Assembly: GCA_002900535.1 (NCBI GenBank)
Contig: MUGC01000046.1
Span: 1-8,067, forward strand
Length of the DNA: 8,067 nucleotides
Reading direction: 5' to 3'
Source: Thermoplasmata archaeon M9B1D
GTDB taxonomy: Archaea > Thermoplasmatota > E2 > DHVEG-1
Below the pieces are notes generated by a model, which saw nothing but the letters and a program-made list of their open reading frames with translations, did no database searches and was not told the DNA's origin. The position numbers and the translations under genes are program-made. Positions 5,082-8,067 of this stretch are shown one piece after another (position 1 is the first letter of the stretch; every line of letters starts with the position of its first letter).

Positions 5082-6106
5082 GAATTATTCTTATTCTTAT
5101 TTTATCTGGAATCCCTACTATTTTATCATTTGATAATTACTTTGTTAATCTGGTTGAAGATGATAACAATTTAGTTTATATCAAAATATTTGAACAACTA
5201 CCAGACTATAAAACATTCAGGGTATCAGATGCATATTTTTTAGATAAACCTAAGGTTTATGAGAATTTATGGGATGTAGATGATCATATAGTTAAATTAA
5301 CTTGGTGGGGTTGTACTCTGCAATGGGAAGGAAATGAATGGATTAATGGAACTCCTGAAGGTATGAATTTTTTTATCTTTTTTTACGATGATTATCAATA
5401 TATATACAATCCTCCTCCAGTTGAATTAATTAAATCTTTTGATTTTCCAGCTGAAGACATTGATATAACTCATACTGGGGAATATTTTTATCCTAACATA
5501 GGAGGAACATTTGAAGTAATAAAATTCGAATGTTTATTATCATCCCCTATTAGTTTATCTGATGGTAATGGTTGGATTTCAATTCAAAGTTACAATGATA
5601 CCGAAAATGATAATTTTATATGGCTAACTGGTAGTGGAGGTGATAATTTCTCCTATCAAGAGCATGGTAATCAAGAAATGTTTCACGATATGTCCATTTG
5701 TTTATATAGAATAGACGAACCACCAAATGAACCAACGATAACAGGTAAAACAAGTGGAAAACCTCGGGCAGAATATGAATATAAATTTATATCGACTGAC
5801 CCAGAAGAAGATAATATAGAGTACTGTATCGATTGGGGAGATAACTCTGGAGAAGTTTGTATTGGTCCTTATATATCAGGTGTAAAAGCAACTGCTACGC
5901 ATAGTTGGTCTAAAAAAGGAAGTTATATAATTAAAGCTAAAGCAAGAGATGTTTATGGTGCTGAGAGTGACTGGGCAACACTAACTGTTAGTATGCCAAA
6001 AAACAAGATGGATTATCAGTTAAACAACTTATTTGAAAGATTCTTATTTGAAAGATTTTTACATTATTTTCCTTTCTTTGAAAAAATACTAAACCAAAGA
6101 TTATAA
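5057..6106 (+). CDS. exported protein with N-terminal beta-rich domain and C-terminal PKD module
   Basis: 349 residues from TTG 5057. No other start precedes the signal peptide (QRTFPIIGIILILILSGIP), and GGGGG lies six bases upstream. Residues about 25-220 form an aromatic-rich beta domain (TWWGCTLQWEG, GWISIQSYND, FIWLTGSGGDN, FHDMSICLYRI) that looks like a jelly-roll or binding fold and is not assigned to a family. A PKD module follows (about 224-312, with YCIDWGDNSGEVCIGPY and HSWSKKGSYIIKAKARDVYG). It is very close to the PKD module of the preceding gene, including a Cys pair spaced for a possible disulfide. The C-terminus (MPKNKMDYQ, then LFERFLFERFLHYFPFFEKIL) is the shared amphipathic tail with a five-residue internal duplication. 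Cotranscribed with the FG-GAP gene. Probably surface-attached, ligand unknown. Confidence 0.75.
   Translation: MQRTFPIIGIILILILSGIPTILSFDNYFVNLVEDDNNLVYIKIFEQLPDYKTFRVSDAYFLDKPKVYENLWDVDDHIVKLTWWGCTLQWEGNEWINGTPEGMNFFIFFYDDYQYIYNPPPVELIKSFDFPAEDIDITHTGEYFYPNIGGTFEVIKFECLLSSPISLSDGNGWISIQSYNDTENDNFIWLTGSGGDNFSYQEHGNQEMFHDMSICLYRIDEPPNEPTITGKTSGKPRAEYEYKFISTDPEEDNIEYCIDWGDNSGEVCIGPYISGVKATATHSWSKKGSYIIKAKARDVYGAESDWATLTVSMPKNKMDYQLNNLFERFLFERFLHYFPFFEKILNQRL
6029..6058 (+). repeat. 15-bp tandem duplication in the C-terminal tail
   Basis: TTATTTGAAAGATTC (6029-6043) is followed directly by TTATTTGAAAGATTT (6044-6058), one mismatch. In frame it encodes LFERF twice, lengthening the amphipathic tail by five residues. 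Removing one unit makes the tail align without gaps to that of the upstream paralogue. Confidence 0.8.
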
Positions 6107-6122
6107 TTTATTATCTAAAAAT

Positions 6123-6169
6123 AACTTGATCCTAACTTTTTTTGGGTACAAGTCCCCTTTTTTCAAGTT
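6123..6169 (+). terminator. hairpin and oligo-T terminator between convergent units
   Basis: Outer arms AACTTGA (6123-6129) and TCAAGTT (6163-6169) enclose GGG-TACAAGT-CCC (6144-6156) with T-runs on both sides, including TTTTTT at 6158-6163. It lies 17 bp after the PKD gene stop and faces the tRNA terminator. The AACTT/AAGTT arms recall the palindromes at 3228-3335. Confidence 0.5.
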
Positions 6170-6201
6170 TCAGTAGAAAATGATATTTTTTATTATTGAT
6201 T

Positions 6202-6237
6202 AACAGGAGAAAAAAAGCCTTGGCACGCCGCCTACCG
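6202..6237 (-). repeat. tRNA-Asn 3' end and terminator (candidate att site, right)
   Basis: The intact partner of 3277-3312, 36 of 36 identical. It spans the tRNA 3' acceptor strand and part of the T stem (6226-6237) plus 24 bp downstream, including the T7 run (6210-6216 on the minus strand) that should terminate the tRNA transcript. Confidence 0.75.
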
Positions 6238-6298
6238 GACTCGAACCGGTGACCGCTCGGTTAACAGCCGAGTGCTCCACCAACTGAGCTAAGGCGGC
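6226..6298 (-). tRNA. tRNA-Asn (anticodon GUU)
   Basis: Complete cloverleaf on the minus strand. The acceptor stem GCCGCCT (from 6298) pairs with AGGCGGC (6233-6227), with discriminator G at 6226. The D arm is GCTC...GAGC. The anticodon stem CTCGG/CCGAG has loop CTGTTAA, anticodon GTT at 6265-6263. The variable loop is CGGTC, and the T arm ACCGG-TTCGAGT-CCGGT. There is no intron and no encoded CCA (genomic continuation is TGCCA), and G73 fits archaeal tRNA-Asn. A T7 tract follows. It lies downstream of the KH gene on the same strand with its own TATA box. Confidence 0.97.
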
Positions 6299-6332
6299 AA
6301 TGTTAAACAAATCAGCACCCTGAATAGAGCAA

Positions 6333-6341
6333 TGATTTAAA
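6333..6341 (-). promoter_or_regulatory. TATA box of tRNA-Asn
   Basis: On the minus strand CTTTTAAATCATTG contains TTTAAATCA about 40 bp upstream of the tRNA 5' end. Initiation about 25 bp downstream would leave a leader of roughly 10-15 nt, normal for archaeal tRNA genes. Confidence 0.5.
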
Positions 6342-6352
6342 AGATTACCCGT

Positions 6353-6895
6353 TTAATAACCATATCTTTCAGCATGACGAAGTTCTTTCATCTGAGCTTC
6401 TACGAATTTATAAACAGTTGCTTGTTTGCTTCCTGTTAAAATCATATCTATTGCTTTTTTTAAAATATTCATTTTCATAACATCAGAAATAATTGAGATA
6501 GTAGTTCCGTATATAGAAATCTTTGAGTCAGTAAGCTCCTCCAGAACCTTTCTTGTTTTTCCTTCTTTTCCGATTATTCGGCTTTTAATTCTTCTGATGT
6601 GACTTTCTTTTTTACCTACATAATCCTGTAGGTCAAATATAAAAAAATCAGCATCGTCATCTAATAGTGTTAATGCATTTTGTGGAGAAAAACCACGACC
6701 AATTGCCTTAATAATATTCTCAATTTTTATCACTATTAAGGGGTCTTCAGAGTCTTGATCATTGAATGATATTTCTCCTTGTTTTGAATCGATGTTTATT
6801 TTGATTCCTGATCTTTTTTCAAGGTCTTTTTTAGTTACCCCATTATGACCTATTAAAACACCCACACGATCCATAGGTATTTTAAGATATTTCAT
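6353..6895 (-). CDS. two-KH-domain RNA-binding protein (archaeal Pno1/Dim2-like)
   Basis: 180 residues from ATG 6895. An in-frame GTG lies 9 bp upstream, at 6904, but GTGAT is better read as a Shine-Dalgarno site 4 bp before the ATG, and family members start with a sequence like MKYLKIP. The first KH domain (about 1-70) has the GxxG loop GHNG (16-19), followed by AIGRGFSP. The second KH domain (about 90-165) has GKEG (109-112), and the C-terminus reads MILTGSKQATVYKFVEAQM. The eukaryotic homologue Pno1/Dim2 binds the 3' region of pre-18S rRNA and recruits the Dim1 methyltransferase. The archaeal protein is expected to act in 30S maturation. It lies 8 bp after RIO1, which works in the same pathway, so the genomic pairing supports the call. 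Confidence 0.92.
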   Translation of the reverse strand: MKYLKIPMDRVGVLIGHNGVTKKDLEKRSGIKINIDSKQGEISFNDQDSEDPLIVIKIENIIKAIGRGFSPQNALTLLDDDADFFIFDLQDYVGKKESHIRRIKSRIIGKEGKTRKVLEELTDSKISIYGTTISIISDVMKMNILKKAIDMILTGSKQATVYKFVEAQMKELRHAERYGY

Positions 6896-6903
6896 ATCAA
6901 TCA

Positions 6904-7683
6904 CTAGTTATTATTTACAATTTTTTTATAAATTTTATTTTCATCTGCCTGGATATTATACTTCTTAAAATATCTTACGATGTTATTTATGTCTCTTTTT
7001 AGGAAATCTAAAGCATTTGGATGCTCGGTAAGTATTCCTTGTCCAAGATCGATAATATATGGTTTGTTTTTGTGAATTAGTACATTAAAAGCACTAATAT
7101 CTCCATGAACAAGCTCTGCTTCTTTGTACATTTTGCTTATAAAATCTATAATTTCTTCAAAAATTTTTTTCGGGTCAATAAGAGTTACATCTTTAAGTAA
7201 AGGTGCAGGTTTTGTTTTAGTTCCAATATATTCCATTACTAAAACATTATTGCGATAATCAATTGGTTTTGGCGCTCTAACACCTATTTTTTTTAACCTT
7301 TGAAGGTTTTTAAATTCTTTTTGGGCCCAAGCAAATACAATATCTTTCCTTGTTTTACGAATAGTTTTAAACCTCGGGTCACCCAGTATATAATCTTGTA
7401 TATGTTTAAAAGTTGACGTAGAAATTCTGTAGATTTTAATAGCTACAAATTCTTTATTATTTTTAACTCCACGAAAAATGTTTCCCTCTTTACCAGTTGA
7501 AATAGGAAAGTCAACAATATCAAAAATTTTATCTGAAATAAATTTTTCAATAGTAAGCAATGTATATTTATCAAAAACTTCATCAAGTGTTTTTTTTTCA
7601 ATACCAGTTCTACTGATTATATCTTGCAGTTTTCTATCAAGTTTTTTAAGGGTCTTTTCATTTAGTAGCTCGTCAGAAGACAT
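6904..7683 (-). CDS. rio1: RIO1-type serine/threonine protein kinase / ATPase
   Basis: 259 residues from ATG 7683, with GAGG 6 bp upstream inside the end of the preceding gene. RIO features are the nucleotide loop STGKEGNIF (62-70), VAIKIYR with Lys83, and the RIO1-type flexible segment (about 87-106, STSTFKHIQDYILGDPRF). Then come helix C Glu122, hinge MEYIG (150-154), catalytic loop HGDISAFN (193-200, Asp195 and Asn200) and metal-binding DLGQ (Asp212). All catalytic residues are present. As in the family, it lacks the usual activation and substrate-binding lobes. RIO1 uses ATP hydrolysis to drive late 40S/30S subunit maturation. Its start overlaps the end of aIF1A by 11 bp and its stop abuts the ribosome binding site of the KH gene, so all three are probably one translationally coupled operon. 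Confidence 0.95.
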   Translation of the reverse strand: MSSDELLNEKTLKKLDRKLQDIISRTGIEKKTLDEVFDKYTLLTIEKFISDKIFDIVDFPISTGKEGNIFRGVKNNKEFVAIKIYRISTSTFKHIQDYILGDPRFKTIRKTRKDIVFAWAQKEFKNLQRLKKIGVRAPKPIDYRNNVLVMEYIGTKTKPAPLLKDVTLIDPKKIFEEIIDFISKMYKEAELVHGDISAFNVLIHKNKPYIIDLGQGILTEHPNALDFLKRDINNIVRYFKKYNIQADENKIYKKIVNNN

Positions 7684-8005
7684 CTATTTCCTCAGGGATT
7701 AATTTTCTTCTACTAAGAATATTTGCTTGTGTTCGTCTATATCTAAAAATAATATCTGCTTTCTCATCTTGAATGTCCCAAGGTTTTATTATGACAAGAT
7801 CGCCTGCTCTAACTCTTTGTTTCCTTTTCATTCTGCCAGGTATTCTTGCAAGTCTTGATTTGCCATCAGCACATATAACATTTATCCTGGAACCGCCCAT
7901 TAGGCGGTCTGCTATTGCAAACATTTCGTTTTTGTTTTTATTCGGTAATGGAAGTCTTATATATTCTTCCTGTTCAGGTTTTTCTTTAGATCCTTCTTGG
8001 TACAC
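7673..8005 (-). CDS. eif1A: translation initiation factor aIF1A
   Basis: 110 residues from GTG 8005. AGTGAT lies just upstream as ribosome binding site, and an in-frame stop precedes it with no better start. A charged flexible N-terminus (1-18) is followed by the S1/IF1-type OB fold (about 27-90): EMFAIADRLMGGSRINVICADGKSR, then IPGRMKRKQRVRAGD, VIIKPWDIQDEKADIIFRYR. The final segment is a short acidic tail. The protein binds the A site of the 30S subunit and supports start-codon scanning and initiator tRNA placement, as aIF1A does elsewhere. It is the first gene of the aIF1A-RIO1-KH unit, a combination seen in other archaea. Length and motifs are standard, with nothing missing. Confidence 0.97.
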   Translation of the reverse strand: MYQEGSKEKPEQEEYIRLPLPNKNKNEMFAIADRLMGGSRINVICADGKSRLARIPGRMKRKQRVRAGDLVIIKPWDIQDEKADIIFRYRRTQANILSRRKLIPEEIDVF

Positions 8006-8045
8006 GAAATCACTAACTCTTGCTTAATCCATACAATGAAACATA

Positions 8046-8053
8046 TTATTAAA
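8046..8053 (-). promoter_or_regulatory. candidate promoter of the aIF1A-RIO1-KH operon
   Basis: On the minus strand AAAG (BRE-like) is followed by TTTAATAA. Initiation about 25 bp downstream, near 8022-8027, gives a leader of about 20 nt containing the GTGAT ribosome binding site. The window ends 14 bp upstream. Confidence 0.45.
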
Positions 8054-8067
8054 CTTTTACCATAAAA

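Larger units (their letters stand above)
3277..6237. mobile_element. possible tRNA-Asn-integrated island carrying two surface-protein genes
   Basis: The segment lies between two exact 36-bp direct repeats of the tRNA-Asn 3' end (offset 2925 bp). The intact tRNA is at the right end and the orphan 3' fragment at the left, which is the polarity expected for insertion into a tRNA 3' end. The cargo is two genes for exported PKD proteins. No integrase, replication gene or recognisable inverted terminal repeat is inside. It could be an integrase-less remnant, a satellite mobilised in trans, one side of a larger rearranged element, or a local duplication. The FG-GAP gene also looks more GC-rich than its neighbours by eye. 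Confidence 0.4.

Noticed and set aside
7478..7702. Plus-strand frame opposite RIO1
   Set aside because: Antisense to a gene with all catalytic motifs; Ser/Phe-rich composition is typical of a shadow frame.
7773..8027. Plus-strand frame opposite aIF1A
   Set aside because: Antisense to a certain housekeeping gene; no independent support.

Overview
The window comes from an AT-rich archaeon. The strongest evidence is the minus-strand cluster aIF1A – RIO1 kinase – two-KH-domain (Pno1/Dim2-like) protein at the right end. Supporting evidence is the TATA-type promoters without -10/-35 boxes, the ArsR-like winged-helix regulator, and Shine-Dalgarno sites of the GTGAT and GAGG type. The large Sec-exported proteins built from FG-GAP, PKD and Ig-like modules, with a shared C-terminal tail, resemble what I recall of uncultured Thermoplasmatota (MBG-D-like lineages). 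That placement is inference from memory, not a search result.

Layout, left to right. (1) 1-194: the 3' end of an unrecognised plus-strand gene. (2) 195-323: a T-rich spacer. (3) 324-1275, minus strand: a two-gene unit of a small winged-helix regulator and a four-helix membrane protein with an Asn/Ser-rich external loop. (4) 1276-1427: a divergent promoter region. (5) 1428-3140, plus strand: an exported arylsulfotransferase-family beta-propeller with an Ig/BACON-like domain and C-terminal tail. (6) 3141-3476: a structured spacer with palindromes and an exact 36-bp copy of the tRNA-Asn 3' end and its terminator. (7) 3477-6106, plus strand: two overlapping genes for exported proteins. The first has a seven-blade FG-GAP propeller plus a PKD module, the second an unassigned beta-rich domain plus a paralogous PKD module. 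(8) 6226-6298, minus strand: intact tRNA-Asn(GUU). (9) 6353-8005, minus strand: the translation and ribosome-biogenesis operon, with its promoter at the window edge.

Functionally there are two halves. To the right of the tRNA is conserved housekeeping: aIF1A for initiation, and RIO1 and the KH protein for 30S maturation, tightly packed and probably translationally coupled. To the left is accessory cell-surface material. The tRNA-Asn 3' end occurs twice in direct orientation, 2925 bp apart, exactly bracketing the FG-GAP/PKD gene pair. This looks like the attL/attR pair of a tRNA-targeting element, although no integrase lies between the repeats.

The three exported proteins share a C-terminal segment of about 25-35 residues: a basic/Asn linker, then an amphipathic Phe/Leu-rich helix of the type F-x-x-(F/L)-(L/E)-x(2-4)-P/Q-x-F-x-x-(L/I)-L. 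It is neither a transmembrane anchor nor a recognisable archaeosortase signal. It may be a lineage-specific surface-sorting or retention tag and is the most interesting possible new system here.
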